This document shows positions 27,678 to 38,571 of a stretch of 64,000 nucleotides of DNA, piece by piece. The translations under genes and the position numbers were made by a program. Position 1 is the stretch's first letter. Each line of letters starts with the position of its first letter. This stretch comes from Sulfuritortus calidifontis (GTDB lineage Bacteria > Pseudomonadota > Gammaproteobacteria > Burkholderiales > Thiobacillaceae): positions 1,984,001 to 2,048,000 of the forward strand of contig NZ_AP018721.1 in assembly GCF_003967275.1 (NCBI RefSeq), written 5' to 3'. The notes beneath the pieces were generated by a model. It had not been told where the DNA came from. It did not search any database and saw only the letters and a list, made by a program, of their open reading frames with translations.

Positions 27678-27732
27678 CAAGTTGGCCGTCGACAGTCATC
27701 AGAAAAAATCCAACTGACGACTGCAAACCGAC
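27678..27732. repeat. Intergenic inverted repeat of the AGTTGGC/CAGTC family, gcvT-gcvH spacer
   Basis: AGTTGGCCGTCGACAGTCATCAG on the left is matched by the inverse of CCAACTGACGACTGC on the right, around an A-rich loop. The same quasi-repetitive vocabulary (CAGTTGGCAGT, CAGTCGACAG) occurs at 28905, 58760 and 62463, always between co-directional genes. Confidence 0.65.
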
Positions 27733-27733
27733 G

Positions 27734-28885
27734 CTAAATCATTGCCTTGCCGTTGCGCACGAAGGGGTATTTCACCACACGTGCCTTCAATCGTTTATCG
27801 CGAATTTCCACTTCCACCTCGTCGCCCAGGTTGACGCCGACCGGGATGCGGGCCAGGGCAACGGAGGCATTGAGGGTGGGGCTGAACGAACCGCTGGTGA
27901 TCTCGCCTGCGCCCTCGCGGGTGAGCACATGCTGGTGTGCGCGCAGCACGCCCTTGTCCAGCAGCAGGAGGCCGACCAGCTGCCGGCTGACCGGCAGGCG
28001 CAGCAGCGAATCCTTGCCGACGAAGTCTCGCTCGCTCTTCAGGTCCACCGTCCAGGCCAGGCCGGATTCCAGCGGCGTCGTGGTCTCGTCCATGTCCTGG
28101 CCATACAGGTTCATGCCAGCCTCCAGGCGCAGGGTGTCGCGGGCGCCCAGGCCGCAGGGCTTGACCCCGACATCGAGCAGGGCCTGCCAGAAAAAGGGCG
28201 CGGCCTTGGCCGGCAGCATGATCTCGAAGCCATCCTCGCCGGTGTAGCCGGTGCGGGCGACGAACATCTGGCCGATCATGACGGCGGTGAACGGCTTCAT
28301 CGGCCGGGTCAGCTCCTCGCTGCCGGGCAGGGCCTGCCACAGCTTCTCGGCGGCCTTGGGGCCCTGCACCGCGATCATGGCCAGGTCGCGCAGCGGCTTG
28401 ATCTCCAGGCCGGGCGCGAACTTGTGGCTCTGGCCGCCCGACGAGTCGGGCTTGACATTCGCTTCGCTCATGTTAGCCGCCGCCGAAAGAAACTTTTCGC
28501 GCTGGGTCTCCATCCAGGCCAGGTCCTTGTCGGCGCAGCCGGCGTTGACCACCAGGCGGAACCAGGATTCGGTCATGAAGTAGACGATGAGGTCGTCGAC
28601 CACGCCGCCGCCCTCGTGCAGCATGCAGGTGTAGAGCGCGCGCCCGGTCGTCTGCAGCTTGTCGACGTTGTTGGCGACCAGCTTTTTCAGAAAGGCGCGG
28701 GCGCCCTCGCCCTTGATGTCGACCGGCAGCATATGCGAGACGTCGAACATGCCGGCGTCACGCCGCACGATGTTGTGCTCCTCGATCTGCGAGCCGTAGT
28801 GGATGGGCATCTCCCAGCCGGAGAAGTCGACCAGCTTGGCGTTGGCCTCGCGGTGTTTCGCATTGAGCGGGGTTTGTTTGAGCAT
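27734..28885 (-). CDS. gcvT: Glycine cleavage system T protein (aminomethyltransferase)
   Basis: A 383-residue tetrahydrofolate-dependent enzyme that makes methylene-THF and ammonia from the aminomethyl group on GcvH. The family start ([22 protein letters not shown]) and [13 protein letters not shown] are present. It begins six bases after the lipA stop. It is the second gene after the glycine riboswitch. Confidence 0.97.
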   Translation of the reverse strand: MLKQTPLNAKHREANAKLVDFSGWEMPIHYGSQIEEHNIVRRDAGMFDVSHMLPVDIKGEGARAFLKKLVANNVDKLQTTGRALYTCMLHEGGGVVDDLIVYFMTESWFRLVVNAGCADKDLAWMETQREKFLSAAANMSEANVKPDSSGGQSHKFAPGLEIKPLRDLAMIAVQGPKAAEKLWQALPGSEELTRPMKPFTAVMIGQMFVARTGYTGEDGFEIMLPAKAAPFFWQALLDVGVKPCGLGARDTLRLEAGMNLYGQDMDETTTPLESGLAWTVDLKSERDFVGKDSLLRLPVSRQLVGLLLLDKGVLRAHQHVLTREGAGEITSGSFSPTLNASVALARIPVGVNLGDEVEVEIRDKRLKARVVKYPFVRNGKAMI

Positions 28886-28891
28886 GCGTCT

Positions 28892-29860
<969 letters not shown>

Positions 29861-29924
29861 GGCAGGCTCCAGAAACGAATTCAAGGGTGCTGCTGCAAAG
29901 CCTGAGCCGGCTTCACTCGCACGC

Positions 29925-30137
29925 ACCCCTCTGTCCTGGTACCTGAGAGATTAGCCCCATCGGTGGTCGTCAATTCCCTCTCCAGCTCCCCCGCTTGCGG
30001 GCGAGGGGGACGAGGTGTCGCTTGCGCGACCCGGATTGAACGACGCTCTCCAGAGTTGCCCGAATCCCGCGGTCCTTTTGCCTGAGCGATTGCGGGTGAG
30101 TTGCGCCTTCGGCGACACGCGCTGCGTGTTCTCTCCC
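29925..30137 (-). promoter_or_regulatory. Tandem glycine riboswitch (gcvT motif), two aptamers
   Basis: Read on the minus strand, the region starts GGGAGAG (30137) and carries the conserved core CCGAAGGCGCAA, then CGCTCAGGCAAAAGGACCGC and ACTCTGGAGAGC (aptamer 1). It continues with ACCGATGGGGCTAATC, CTCTCAGGTACCAGGACAGA and GGGG (aptamer 2, ending about 29925). These are the consensus elements of the cooperative glycine riboswitch. An expression platform follows (GGGTGC...GCACCC pairing, about 29884-29929). It controls lipA-gcvT-gcvH-gcvPA-tpx-gcvPB-dgkA, presumably as an ON switch. It fills most of the 377-base gap before lipA. Confidence 0.96.
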
Positions 30138-30159
30138 ACGGGAACGATGGCTGGCCCGG

Positions 30160-30189
30160 ACTATACCGGAGGCCGCCCACGGGCAGCAA
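30160..30189 (-). promoter_or_regulatory. Sigma-70-type promoter of the glycine riboswitch operon
   Basis: On the minus strand TTGCTG (30189-30184) and TATAGT (30165-30160) are separated by 18 bases, and the -10 box lies about 22 bases before the first riboswitch base. Position makes it the likely promoter of the lipA-gcv operon. Confidence 0.6.
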
Positions 30190-30193
30190 GCTC

Positions 30194-30233
30194 TTCCCCA
30201 CCCCTCCCCATAAATGGGGAGGCTGGGAGGGGG
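30194..30233. repeat. REP-like palindrome
   Basis: CCCCTCCCCAT-AA-ATGGGGAGG is followed by CTGGGAGGGGG, the same family as 4976-5052. It lies between the DUF3426 stop and the riboswitch promoter. Confidence 0.7.
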
Positions 30234-30237
30234 AATT

Positions 30238-31176
30238 TCAGGGGTATTCCAGGGCGACCCGATAACCGGCCGCGGTGAGGCTGGCCAGGTCCAGATCGAG
30301 CTGGACTTCGTATTCCTGGCCGGCCTTGATGCCCGAGGTATTGAGATGCCGGGCCGGCAGATACTCGCGCGGGGCGAACACCCGCTGGGCCAGGGGCTTG
30401 TCGCGCAGGTCGGTCAGGGTCAGCACCAGGTGCGGCCAGGCCATGGCCTGATCGGCCCGGTTGCTGAAGGCCACGCGCAGGCGGGCGCTGGCCGGGCTTT
30501 CCGGATCGGTCTCCAGCGAGGAAGACTCCACCCGCAGCGCGTCGCGGTCGCGCGGCAGCGGCACCTGGCAGCCGAAGGGGGCGCAGGCCGCCTCGAGATA
30601 GGGCCGCAGCACGGGCTGCCAGGCCGCCAGCGGGCTGCGCAGGAAATACAAGGCCTGGGCGATGAGCAGCAGCACGAGCAAGGTGGCGAACAGGCCGCGG
30701 ACCACGCCTTGCCAGCCGGCCTTCTCCCGCACCGGCAATTCGGAGAGCAGGATGCTGTCCGGGCTTTCCGGCTCCCGCGTGGCTTCTTCCAGCCAGGGCG
30801 GCAACTCGACCGGCTCGACCGGCGGCTCTTCGCGATAGGCGGCCAGGCCGGCCAGGATGTCGGCCCGCAGGTCGGGCTCCGGTGCCGGTTCGGGTTCGGG
30901 CGGCTCCAGCTTGAACTTGAGGTCGAGCCGGGGCTCCTGCCGCTGCCCCGGCAGCTCGGCAGCCGGCTCGGGTTCCGGCACGGCGGGCGCAGGCGCGGCG
31001 ACGGGTGGGGTCTCAGGCCCCGCCTCGGCCGGCGGCACGCGGATCTCGGGCAGCAGGGCGTCGTAGGCGTTGAACACCGCGTTGCAGTGACCGCAGCGGA
31101 CCAAGCCGCGCTTGGCGTCGAGCTGCTCCTGGCTGATGCGGAAGGTGGTGCGGCACTCGGGGCAGGCGGTCAGCAT
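30238..31176 (-). CDS. Zinc-ribbon and DUF3426 domain membrane protein
   Basis: A 312-residue protein. The N-terminal zinc ribbon has two CxxC pairs ([11 protein letters not shown] and [12 protein letters not shown]). A long proline/glutamate-rich linker (about 60-160) follows, then one transmembrane helix ([18 protein letters not shown], near 180-198) and a C-terminal DUF3426 domain. The start at 31176 puts the zinc ribbon first and overlaps the prmA stop. It regularly follows prmA in betaproteobacteria. Function is unknown. Confidence 0.85.
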   Translation of the reverse strand: MLTACPECRTTFRISQEQLDAKRGLVRCGHCNAVFNAYDALLPEIRVPPAEAGPETPPVAAPAPAVPEPEPAAELPGQRQEPRLDLKFKLEPPEPEPAPEPDLRADILAGLAAYREEPPVEPVELPPWLEEATREPESPDSILLSELPVREKAGWQGVVRGLFATLLVLLLIAQALYFLRSPLAAWQPVLRPYLEAACAPFGCQVPLPRDRDALRVESSSLETDPESPASARLRVAFSNRADQAMAWPHLVLTLTDLRDKPLAQRVFAPREYLPARHLNTSGIKAGQEYEVQLDLDLASLTAAGYRVALEYP

Positions 31177-32126
31177 CGCTTCACCCCCTCCAGGCAGACC
31201 CAGCCCTCCTCCGTCGCCCACAGCCGCATGTCGAAGGCGCTGGCGTAGGCGGCGAGGATCTCGTCGGCCTGGGCCTCGAGGATGCCGGACAGCGCGATGC
31301 GGCCGCCGCAGCGCACGCGCGCCGCCAGCAGCGGCAGCAGGGCCCGCAGCGGATTGGTCAGGATGTTGGCGACCAGGATGTCGTATATCGCCTTGGGCTC
31401 AGCAATTGCCCCCTCCCCCTCTGGGGGAGGGTTGGGGCTGAGGGAATCCGGCAACTTGGGCAACTCATCGGCCAAGCAAAACATGGCCTCGATCTTATTG
31501 CGCTCGGCGTTGTCGCGCGAGGCCGTGACGGCCTGCGGGTCGATATCGACCCCGACCACCCGGCCGGCGCCCAGCTTGGCCGCGGCGATGGCCAGGATGC
31601 CGGAGCCGCAGCCGTAGTCGAGCACCGATTCCCCACCCCGGATGGCCTGCTCCAGCCAGCGCAGGCAGAGCCGGGTGGTGGGGTGGCTGCCGGTGCCGAA
31701 GGCGAGGCCGGGATCGAGTTCGATCGAGATCGCCTGCGGGTCCGGCGCCTGGTGCCAGCTGGGCACGATCCACAGCCGATGCGAGATGCGGATGGGCTCG
31801 AACTGGGACTGGGTCAGCCGCACCCAGTCCTGTTCTTCGATTTGTTCGACTTGATAATCGGCGGGCAGCGCCAGCTTGGCCGCGCGCGCGGCCTCGGCCA
31901 GCAGCCCGGGCACGTCGGCCTCGGCCGGCAGCAGGGCCTCGACCCAGTTGCGCTGCCAGGACTTGGGCTCGTCCAGGCCGGGCTCGCCGAACTGCGGCTG
32001 CTCGGCCTCGGTGCCGGCGTCGCGGTCCTCGATCGAGACCGAGAGCGCGCCGGCCGCCATCAGGGCGTCGGACCAGGCCTCGGCCTGGTCGGCGTCGGCG
32101 GGGAGCTTCAGGGAGAGCCAGGCCAC
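31170..32126 (-). CDS. prmA: Ribosomal protein L11 methyltransferase, with an in-frame REP-derived insert
   Basis: A 318-residue enzyme (E. coli PrmA 293) that trimethylates ribosomal protein L11. The SAM site is [19 protein letters not shown], and the catalytic-loop region [17 protein letters not shown] is intact. Between DELPKLP and [10 protein letters not shown] an extra stretch, [16 protein letters not shown] (about residues 226-242), is encoded by a REP-like palindrome in frame. It falls where family members have a short surface loop, so activity may persist. The GTG start has AAGGAGG ten bases upstream. It is part of aroQ-accB-accC-prmA. Confidence 0.95.
   Translation of the reverse strand: MAWLSLKLPADADQAEAWSDALMAAGALSVSIEDRDAGTEAEQPQFGEPGLDEPKSWQRNWVEALLPAEADVPGLLAEAARAAKLALPADYQVEQIEEQDWVRLTQSQFEPIRISHRLWIVPSWHQAPDPQAISIELDPGLAFGTGSHPTTRLCLRWLEQAIRGGESVLDYGCGSGILAIAAAKLGAGRVVGVDIDPQAVTASRDNAERNKIEAMFCLADELPKLPDSLSPNPPPEGEGAIAEPKAIYDILVANILTNPLRALLPLLAARVRCGGRIALSGILEAQADEILAAYASAFDMRLWATEEGWVCLEGVKRC
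31408..31445. repeat. REP-like palindrome inside the prmA coding sequence
   Basis: CCCTCCCCCTC-TGGGGGAGGG followed by TTGGGGCTGAGGG is the same element as the intergenic copies at 4976 and 46694, but lies within codons about 228-240 of prmA and keeps the frame open. Confidence 0.85.
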
Positions 32127-32141
32127 CGACGTCTCGCCTCC

Positions 32142-33488
32142 TTATTTGTGAATGCCGAGTTTCTTCTCGAGGTAATGGATGCTCATGCCGCCCTGCAGCA
32201 CATTGGCGTCCTGCAGCAGGTCCTGATGCAGCGGGATGTTGGTCTTGATGCCCTCGACGATCATCTCCGACAGCGCGATGCGCATGCGGGCGATGGCCTG
32301 CTCGCGGGTGGCGCCGTAGGTGATGAGTTTGCCGATCATGGAATCGTAATGCGGCGGCACCATGTAGTTCTGGTAGACATGGGAGTCGACCCGCACGCCG
32401 GGCCCGCCGGGCGCGTGATACAGGGTGATGCGGCCGGGCGAGGGCACGAAGCTGTAGGGGTCCTCGGCGTTGATCCGGCATTCCAGGGCATGGCCCTTGA
32501 ACTGCACGTCCTTCTGCTTGACCGACAGCTGCTCGCCGGCGGCGATGCGGATGCTCTCCTGCACGATGTCGACGCCGGTGATCAGTTCGGTCACCGGGTG
32601 CTCGACCTGGACCCGGGTGTTCATCTCGATGAAGTAGAACTCGCCGTCCTCGTAGAGGAACTCGAAGGTGCCGGCGCCTCTATACCCGATCTGCCGGCAG
32701 GCCTCGGCGCAGCGCTCGCCGATCTTGTTGCGCAGCTTGGGATCGAGGCCGGGGGCCGGCGCCTCTTCCAGGATCTTCTGGTGCCGGCGCTGCATGGAGC
32801 AGTCGCGCTCGCCCAGGTGCACCGCGTTGCCGTGGGTGTCGGCCAGCACCTGGATTTCGATATGACGCGGATTGAGCAGGTACTTCTCCATGTAGACCAC
32901 GGGATTGTTGAAGGCCGACTGGGCCTCGCCCTGGGTCAGCTGGATGGCCTGCAACAGATTGGCTTCGGTGTGGACCACGCGCATGCCGCGGCCACCACCG
33001 CCGCCGGCCGCCTTGATGATGACCGGATAGCCAATCTCGCGCGCCATGCGCAGGCACTCGTCCGGATCGTCCGGCACCGCACCATCGGAACCGGGCACGC
33101 AGGGCACGCCGGACTTCTTCATGGCTTCCTTGGCCGAGACCTTGTCGCCCATCAGGCGAATGGTGTCGGGCCGGGGGCCGATGAAGACGAAGCCGGAGCT
33201 TTCCACCCGCTCGGCAAAGTCGGCGTTCTCGGAAAGGAAGCCATAGCCGGGGTGGATGGCCTCGGCGTCGGTGACCTCGGCCGCGGCGATGATGTGCGGC
33301 ACGTGCAGGTAGCTTTTGACCGAAGGGGCCGGGCCGATGCAGACCGACTCGTCGGCCAGTTTGACGTACTTGGCATCGGCGTCGGCCTCGGAGTGCACGG
33401 CCACGGTCTTGATGCCCATCTCGCGACAGGCACGCTGGATTCGGAGGGCAATCTCCCCCCGGTTGGCAATCAGGATTTTTTCAAACAT
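32142..33488 (-). CDS. accC: Acetyl-CoA carboxylase, biotin carboxylase subunit
   Basis: A 448-residue ATP-grasp enzyme that carboxylates biotin on AccB, the first step of fatty-acid synthesis. It opens [17 protein letters not shown]. The glycine-rich ATP loop [12 protein letters not shown] and the catalytic region [16 protein letters not shown] are intact. It is 14 bases downstream of accB, the standard accBC arrangement. Confidence 0.98.
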   Translation of the reverse strand: MFEKILIANRGEIALRIQRACREMGIKTVAVHSEADADAKYVKLADESVCIGPAPSVKSYLHVPHIIAAAEVTDAEAIHPGYGFLSENADFAERVESSGFVFIGPRPDTIRLMGDKVSAKEAMKKSGVPCVPGSDGAVPDDPDECLRMAREIGYPVIIKAAGGGGGRGMRVVHTEANLLQAIQLTQGEAQSAFNNPVVYMEKYLLNPRHIEIQVLADTHGNAVHLGERDCSMQRRHQKILEEAPAPGLDPKLRNKIGERCAEACRQIGYRGAGTFEFLYEDGEFYFIEMNTRVQVEHPVTELITGVDIVQESIRIAAGEQLSVKQKDVQFKGHALECRINAEDPYSFVPSPGRITLYHAPGGPGVRVDSHVYQNYMVPPHYDSMIGKLITYGATREQAIARMRIALSEMIVEGIKTNIPLHQDLLQDANVLQGGMSIHYLEKKLGIHK

Positions 33489-33502
33489 GGCTGGGACTCA
33501 CC

Positions 33503-33967
33503 TCAGCCGATGATGAACAGCGGCTCGCCGTATTCGACGGGTTGGCCATTCTCAACCAGGATGGCCTTGATCGTGCCGCCCTGGTCGGCCTCGATCTCGT
33601 TCATCAGCTTCATGGCCTCGATGATGCACAGGGTGTCGCCGGCGCTGACCGACTGACCGACCTCGACGAAGGCCTTGGCGCCGGGGCCGGGGGCGCGGTA
33701 GAAGGTGCCGACCATGGGCGACTTGACCACGTGACCCTCGGGCAGGCCCGGCTCGGCGGCCTCGGCGGCAGGAGCCGGCTCAGAAACCGGGATGGTCGGC
33801 ATCGGCGCCATCATGTGCATGGGCATATGGCCCATCATCGACTGGCCACCGGCCACGACGCGGGTGATGCGAACCTTCTCTTCACCCTCGGTGATCTCCA
33901 GCTCGGCCACGCCCGAGTCCTGGACCAGGTCGATCAGCTTCTTCAGCTTGCGCAAATCCATTGTCAT
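33503..33967 (-). CDS. accB: Acetyl-CoA carboxylase, biotin carboxyl carrier protein
   Basis: A 154-residue carrier. The N-terminal segment [20 protein letters not shown] and a Pro/Ala-rich and methionine-rich linker precede the biotinyl domain with the biotinylated lysine in [13 protein letters not shown] (Lys near residue 120). The linker carries an unusual methionine cluster ([14 protein letters not shown]). The ATG overlaps the aroQ stop by one base (TAATG), with GGAGGAG upstream. Confidence 0.97.
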   Translation of the reverse strand: MTMDLRKLKKLIDLVQDSGVAELEITEGEEKVRITRVVAGGQSMMGHMPMHMMAPMPTIPVSEPAPAAEAAEPGLPEGHVVKSPMVGTFYRAPGPGAKAFVEVGQSVSAGDTLCIIEAMKLMNEIEADQGGTIKAILVENGQPVEYGEPLFIIG

Positions 33968-34452
33968 TACTCCTCCATTGCATTGAGGGCATAGCCCAGG
34001 GCGAACAGATAGCCCATGGCGCCCAGGCCGCTGATCACGCCAACCGCCAGATCGGAGAAATAGGAATGATGGCGGAAGCTCTCGCGGGCATGGACGTTGG
34101 ACAGATGCACCTCGATAAAGGGAATCGCCACCCCGGCCAGGGCGTCACGCAGGGCGACGCTGGTATGGGTGTAGGCGGCGGGATTGATGATGATGAAACC
34201 CACACCCTCGGTGCGGGCCTGATGAATTCGGTCGACCAGTTTGCTTTCGGCGTTGCTCTGGAAGGTCTCGACCACGACGCCGCTGGCGGCACCCTGTTCC
34301 TTCAGGGCCTGGTCGATGTCGGCCAGGGTCTGGCTGCCATAGTGCTCCGGCTCACGGCTGCCCAAAAGGTTGAGATTGGGACCGTGGAGGACTAGGATTC
34401 GGCTCTTGGCCGCCGGGGCCGAAGGCTGCGACGGCGAACGCTTGGTAGGCAT
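33967..34452 (-). CDS. aroQ: 3-dehydroquinate dehydratase, type II
   Basis: A 161-residue shikimate-pathway enzyme. [21 protein letters not shown] carries the catalytic tyrosine loop region, and [18 protein letters not shown] and [20 protein letters not shown] are the other active-site segments. The start at 34452 gives a 17-residue basic/proline leader before the domain; an upstream frame start at 34551 is less likely. It heads the aroQ-accBC-prmA operon. aroE, of the same pathway, is at 50849. Confidence 0.96.
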   Translation of the reverse strand: MPTKRSPSQPSAPAAKSRILVLHGPNLNLLGSREPEHYGSQTLADIDQALKEQGAASGVVVETFQSNAESKLVDRIHQARTEGVGFIIINPAAYTHTSVALRDALAGVAIPFIEVHLSNVHARESFRHHSYFSDLAVGVISGLGAMGYLFALGYALNAMEE

Positions 34453-34539
34453 GAGCGGGGCCGGCTGGTTGTAAAGAGGCGGCAATTTTCCCGCAATTGG
34501 CAGCCAGTTGTCCAGAAGTTGCCGGAAGTTGCCGTTTTT

Positions 34540-34571
34540 TTGACCAGCCACACCTTATAACTATTTATACT
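34540..34571 (+). promoter_or_regulatory. Possible promoter of the glycan operon
   Basis: TTGACC at 34540-34545 is followed by AT-rich sequence with TATACT at 34566-34571 in the 128-base divergent gap before the ELM1-like gene. The spacing (20) is long, so the pairing is tentative. Just upstream, GAAGTTGCCG occurs twice in tandem (about 34515-34534). Confidence 0.35.
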
Positions 34572-34580
34572 CAGGGCCTT

Positions 34581-35504
34581 ATGCGGTTTTCCCCGGACTC
34601 CCCCCTGGTCATTTGGCGCCTGATCGATGGCAAAGCCGGCCATGAAAAGCAGAGCCAAGGCCTGGCAGAGGCATTGGGCCGCCACGTTGCCACCAAGATC
34701 CATGAAATTCCAGTGAATTCGCCGCTATCCAGCCTGTTCGACTGGCTGCTCGGCCGTTTTCCCGCCGGCCGCGGCCTGCCCGTCCCCCACTTATTGATAG
34801 GTGCCGGCCACCGCACCCATCTCAGCCTGCTCGCCGCTCGGCGCGCCTGGGGCGGCCGGGCCGTGGTGCTGATGCAGCCCAGCCTGCCGCTTTGCCTGTT
34901 CGACCTGTGCCTGATCCCGGCCCACGACCAACCTCCGGCACGCAGCAACGTCATCGCCACACGCGGCGCCCTCAATACCGCCCGCCCCAGTCGACAGCAC
35001 GATGCCGGCCTGGGGCTGATCCTGGTCGGCGGTCCTTCCGGCCATTTTGGCTGGGATAGCCGACAGGTTATTCGCAATATCGCCGAAATTGTCCGAAAGA
35101 TGCCGGACATCCGCTGGCGCCTGACCACCTCGCGCCGCACCCCGGCCGATTTTCTGGACAGTCTGAGCCGGACCGGGCTGCCGAATCTGGAGATCGTGCC
35201 GGCCGACGCCACCCCGCCCGGCTGGCTGGAGACCGAACTGGCCCGCGCCGGCCAGGCCTGGGTGACCGAGGACAGCGTGTCCATGGTCTACGAGGCGCTC
35301 ACCGCCGGCTGCGCGGTCGGCCTGCTGCGCCTGCCCCGCCAGGGCGACAGCCGGGTCGCCCGCGGCGTCGATCAATTGATCAGCGACAACTGGGTCACCC
35401 CGTTCGAGGCCTGGCAGCCGGGTCAACCCCTGCTCGCGGCGCCCGAAGGCTTCGACGAGGCCGAGCGCTGCGCCCGCCGGATCCTGGAAAAGTGGTTTGC
35501 CTGA
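34581..35504 (+). CDS. ELM1 / DUF1022 family glycosyltransferase-like protein
   Basis: A 307-residue protein of the mitochondrial-fission ELM1 family (PF06258), with WRLIDGKAGHEKQSQGLAEAL at the start, LIGAGHRTHLSLLAARRAWG and a C-terminal TEDSVSMVYEALTAGCAVGLL. Bacterial members lie in LPS/capsule clusters and have a GT-B-like fold; the activity is undefined. The ATG at 34581 is chosen because it begins the family domain; an earlier in-frame start at 34497 would overlap aroQ on the opposite strand. It is the first gene of the plus-strand glycan arm. Confidence 0.85.
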   Translation: MRFSPDSPLVIWRLIDGKAGHEKQSQGLAEALGRHVATKIHEIPVNSPLSSLFDWLLGRFPAGRGLPVPHLLIGAGHRTHLSLLAARRAWGGRAVVLMQPSLPLCLFDLCLIPAHDQPPARSNVIATRGALNTARPSRQHDAGLGLILVGGPSGHFGWDSRQVIRNIAEIVRKMPDIRWRLTTSRRTPADFLDSLSRTGLPNLEIVPADATPPGWLETELARAGQAWVTEDSVSMVYEALTAGCAVGLLRLPRQGDSRVARGVDQLISDNWVTPFEAWQPGQPLLAAPEGFDEAERCARRILEKWFA

Positions 35505-35508
35505 CACG

Positions 35509-36642
35509 ATGACGCCCCGACACCGACTCACCGTGGTCCAGGTTTTGCCCGCGCTCGATGCCGGCGGGGTGGAACGCGGCACCCTGGAGGTGGGCAAGTA
35601 CCTGGTCGAGCACGGCCACCGCTCCATCGTCATCTCGGCTGGCGGCCGTCTGGTCGAGCAACTGATGCGCGAGGGCAGCGAGCACGTGCAATGGGACATC
35701 GGCCGCAAAAGCCTGTGGACCCTGCGCCTCGTCCCGCGTCTGCGCCGGTTCCTGCGGGAAAACCGGGTGGACATCCTGCACGTGCGCTCGCGCCTGCCGG
35801 CCTGGATTGGCTATCTGGCCTGGCAGGGCATGGACCCCAAGAACCGCCCGCATCTGGTCACCACCGTGCATGGCCCCTACTCGGTCAACCCTTACAGCGC
35901 GGTGATGACCCGGGGCGAGCGGGTCATCGTCATCTCCGGGATGATCCGCGACTATGTGCTGAAAAATTACCCCGGGATCGACCCCGGCAGGCTGCGCCTT
36001 ATTTATAGAGGCGTCGACCCGGCGGCCTTCCCCTACGGCTACCGGCCGTCCCAAGCCTGGCTTGATAGCTGGTATGCAAAGTTCCCGCAGACGCGGGGCA
36101 AGCGGCTCATCACCCTGCCGGCCCGCATCACGCGCTGGAAAGGCCAGGAGGATTTCATCGAACTCATCGGCCGGCTCAAGCCCGGCCACCCGGACATCCA
36201 CGGCCTGATCGTGGGCGAGCCCCACCCGCGGCGCCGGCAATTCCTGGAAGAATTGAAGGCCAAGGTCCATGCGTTCGGCCTGGATGGATCCATCACCTTC
36301 ACCGGCCACCGCAGCGACCTCAGGGAGATCATGGCGCTCTCGGCCATCGTGCTCTCGCTCTCGCGCGAGCCCGAGGCCTTCGGCCGCACCACGGTCGAGG
36401 CCCTGAGCCTGGGCGTGCCGGCGATCGGCTACAATCACGGCGGCGTCGGCGAGCAATTGGCCGCGATCCTGCCCGACGGCGCTGTGCCCGTGGGCGAACT
36501 CGATACTGTCGAAACACGAATAAAAAAATGGCTGAACCGGCCACCCCAGATACCGGAGACGCAACCGTTCACCTTGCAGCGGATGCTGGAAAACACCCTG
36601 AATGTCTACCTTGAACTTGCTCAAGCCCCATCTTACTGCTGA
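35509..36642 (+). CDS. Glycosyltransferase family 4 (GT-B)
   Basis: A 377-residue retaining GT-B transferase. The N-terminal acceptor-side domain has LPALDAGGVERGTLEVGKYL, and the C-terminal sugar-nucleotide domain has PEAFGRTTVEALSLGVPAIG (the E-x7-E motif) followed by HGGVGEQL. It probably adds a sugar to the LPS core or O-unit. Start at the ATG at 35509, four bases past the ELM1 stop; a TTG at 35497 is also in frame. The 3' end overlaps the O-antigen ligase gene by 41 bases. Confidence 0.92.
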   Translation: MTPRHRLTVVQVLPALDAGGVERGTLEVGKYLVEHGHRSIVISAGGRLVEQLMREGSEHVQWDIGRKSLWTLRLVPRLRRFLRENRVDILHVRSRLPAWIGYLAWQGMDPKNRPHLVTTVHGPYSVNPYSAVMTRGERVIVISGMIRDYVLKNYPGIDPGRLRLIYRGVDPAAFPYGYRPSQAWLDSWYAKFPQTRGKRLITLPARITRWKGQEDFIELIGRLKPGHPDIHGLIVGEPHPRRRQFLEELKAKVHAFGLDGSITFTGHRSDLREIMALSAIVLSLSREPEAFGRTTVEALSLGVPAIGYNHGGVGEQLAAILPDGAVPVGELDTVETRIKKWLNRPPQIPETQPFTLQRMLENTLNVYLELAQAPSYC

Positions 36643-37855
36643 ATCGCTCGCCCGTTTTTTCGGACTGATGCTGATCGCCTGGCAACCCTTCTGGAGCGGC
36701 GCACGACTGCCGACGCTGCTGCTGGTTTTGCTGGGCCTCTGGATGCTGTGGCACAAGCGAATCGACTTTTCCTCGACCCCGGTCAAACGCCTGGGCATGG
36801 TTTTCCTGCTGCTGGGCGTGCCGGTGTTGATCTCCATTCCCGGCTCTTACGACATCCAGGGCAGCCTCAGCGTCGCCGCCGTCCTGCTGCTGTTCTATAT
36901 CGCCGGCCTGGCCTTGCTGCAGGGACTCAAACGCAGCGAAGACCAGCAATGGCTGCAGAAGTGGCTATTGATCGTCCTGCTGGCGTGGACGATGGACGGC
37001 TGGATTCAATATTTGTTCGGCCGCGATCTGCTTGGCGTGCCATTCGGCGAAGACGGCCGTATCCTGGGGCCATTTGGTGGCAATCTGCATCTGGGCATCT
37101 TCCTCACGGTATTGATGCCGGCCACCCTCTGGCATCTGGCCAAAGAACGCCCTTGGGTCGCGCTCGTCATCCTGGCTTTGATCGCCTTCATCGCCGGCAT
37201 GAGCGGGGCCCGCTCCAATGTCGTCTTTCTGCTGCTGGGCAGCGCCCTTCTGTTTACCCAATTTGCCTGGCGCCAGCGCCTGCTCATGGCGCCCATCCTC
37301 GCCGGCATGCTCGCCCTCACCGTCGCGCTGTCGCCCACACTACCTGCCAAAATCAGTCAATTTTCCTCCTTCACTACGAATACCGGCCTCTTCCAGAAGA
37401 TCGACAACGCCCTGAGCCTGCGCCTCACCATCTGGGAAACCGGCTGGCATATGCTGCAGGACCGGCCGTTCACCGGGGTGGGCACGAGCGCATTCGCCGA
37501 AGCTTATGACACATACAGTCCACGCACAGATGACCCATTCCGCAACGGCGGTCCGATGAAGACGCCTTACCACGCCCATCAGATGTATGTCTCCATCGCC
37601 GCCGAATCCGGCTGGCCTGGGCTGATCGGCCTGATGGTCGCCATTGGCCTGTGCGCCTCCTGGTTTTTTCGGGCCCCGCAAGCGTATCGCCATCAGGCGG
37701 CACCTTATGCCGCCTCACTGGCCGTAATCGTGTTTCCCATCCAGTCCCAGCCGGTGCTCTATACGATCTGGTGGTTTCCCATTGTGTTGCTGCTCTTGTG
37801 CAGCATGATTACGAGCCTAAGCCTCCCCACCCCTGCAGAAAAGCCTAAGCAATGA
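36602..37855 (+). CDS. O-antigen ligase family (WaaL/RfaL-like) polytopic membrane protein
   Basis: A 417-residue protein with about 11-12 transmembrane segments and a large periplasmic loop. The ligase-type motif is seen in WETGWHMLQDRPFTGVGTSAF and in the downstream TPYHAHQMYVSIAAESGWPGLIG with the conserved histidine. It would join polymerised O-antigen to lipid A-core in the periplasm, although polymerase (Wzy)-type members share this domain. It overlaps the upstream GT gene by 41 bases and the downstream methyltransferase by four (ATGA). Confidence 0.88.
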   Translation: MSTLNLLKPHLTAESLARFFGLMLIAWQPFWSGARLPTLLLVLLGLWMLWHKRIDFSSTPVKRLGMVFLLLGVPVLISIPGSYDIQGSLSVAAVLLLFYIAGLALLQGLKRSEDQQWLQKWLLIVLLAWTMDGWIQYLFGRDLLGVPFGEDGRILGPFGGNLHLGIFLTVLMPATLWHLAKERPWVALVILALIAFIAGMSGARSNVVFLLLGSALLFTQFAWRQRLLMAPILAGMLALTVALSPTLPAKISQFSSFTTNTGLFQKIDNALSLRLTIWETGWHMLQDRPFTGVGTSAFAEAYDTYSPRTDDPFRNGGPMKTPYHAHQMYVSIAAESGWPGLIGLMVAIGLCASWFFRAPQAYRHQAAPYAASLAVIVFPIQSQPVLYTIWWFPIVLLLLCSMITSLSLPTPAEKPKQ

Positions 37856-38547
37856 GTCGATTTTGGAAAAACCTATCCCGCCGTCTACGCCTCCCCTTGC
37901 ATCGCCATTGGGCCATGCGCCGCTTGCGCGAATACCATTCCACACGGCGTTCGTTGGATGAGGTGATCGATTGGGCCATGCATTTCGGCGGCAAGGGCTT
38001 GATGAAGGTGCAGACCCTGCAGATACCATGGGAGATCACCCAACTCGCCCGCGCCGTACAAGCCCTGCAACCGAAGGTGATCGTGGAAATCGGCACCGCC
38101 CGGGGCGGCACGCTGCTGCTCTGGTCCTACCTGGCCTCGGAAGAAGTGATCGCCTGTGACCTCAATGATATGTCGATCCAAGCCCCCCTGTTCACCCGGT
38201 TCCCCCCGCCCGACTCGCGCTGCAAGGTCACCCTGCTCAGCGGCAACTCGCACGAGACGGCGTTCAAACGGCGCGTGGCAACCGCCCTGGCAGGGCGCAA
38301 GGCCGACTTCCTGTTCATCGATGGCGACCATACCGTCGACGGCGTGGCGGCCGATTATGAGGACTACCGAGAATTCGTTCGCCCGGGCGGCCTGATCGCC
38401 TTCCACGATATCGTCGAGAAACAACCTCTGCCGACCAATCAAGTCGCCCAATTCTGGCAACGAATCAAACATGAAACCGAGACGACGGAATTTATCCACG
38501 ATCCGCAGCAGTGCGGCTTCGGCATCGGCCTGATCCGGGTCAATTAA
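37852..38547 (+). CDS. Class I SAM-dependent methyltransferase, cephalosporin-hydroxylase (CmcI)-like
   Basis: A 231-residue protein with a SAM motif VIVEIGTARGGTLLLWSYL and an acidic metal/SAM site FLFIDGDHTVDGVAADYEDY followed by GGLIAFHDIV. This matches the CmcI/Methyltransf_24 type, often found among surface-polysaccharide genes as a sugar O-methyltransferase. The basic N-terminus (SRFWKNLSRRLRLPLHRHW) is compatible with membrane association. It overlaps the ligase gene by four bases. Confidence 0.85.
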   Translation: MSRFWKNLSRRLRLPLHRHWAMRRLREYHSTRRSLDEVIDWAMHFGGKGLMKVQTLQIPWEITQLARAVQALQPKVIVEIGTARGGTLLLWSYLASEEVIACDLNDMSIQAPLFTRFPPPDSRCKVTLLSGNSHETAFKRRVATALAGRKADFLFIDGDHTVDGVAADYEDYREFVRPGGLIAFHDIVEKQPLPTNQVAQFWQRIKHETETTEFIHDPQQCGFGIGLIRVN

Positions 38548-38571
38548 CCTCAGTCACCCAGTATCGAAATC

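Noticed and set aside
29861-29926. LipA starting at 29926
   Set aside because: That GTG lies at the end of the second glycine aptamer; the TTG at 29860 has a well-placed GGAG.
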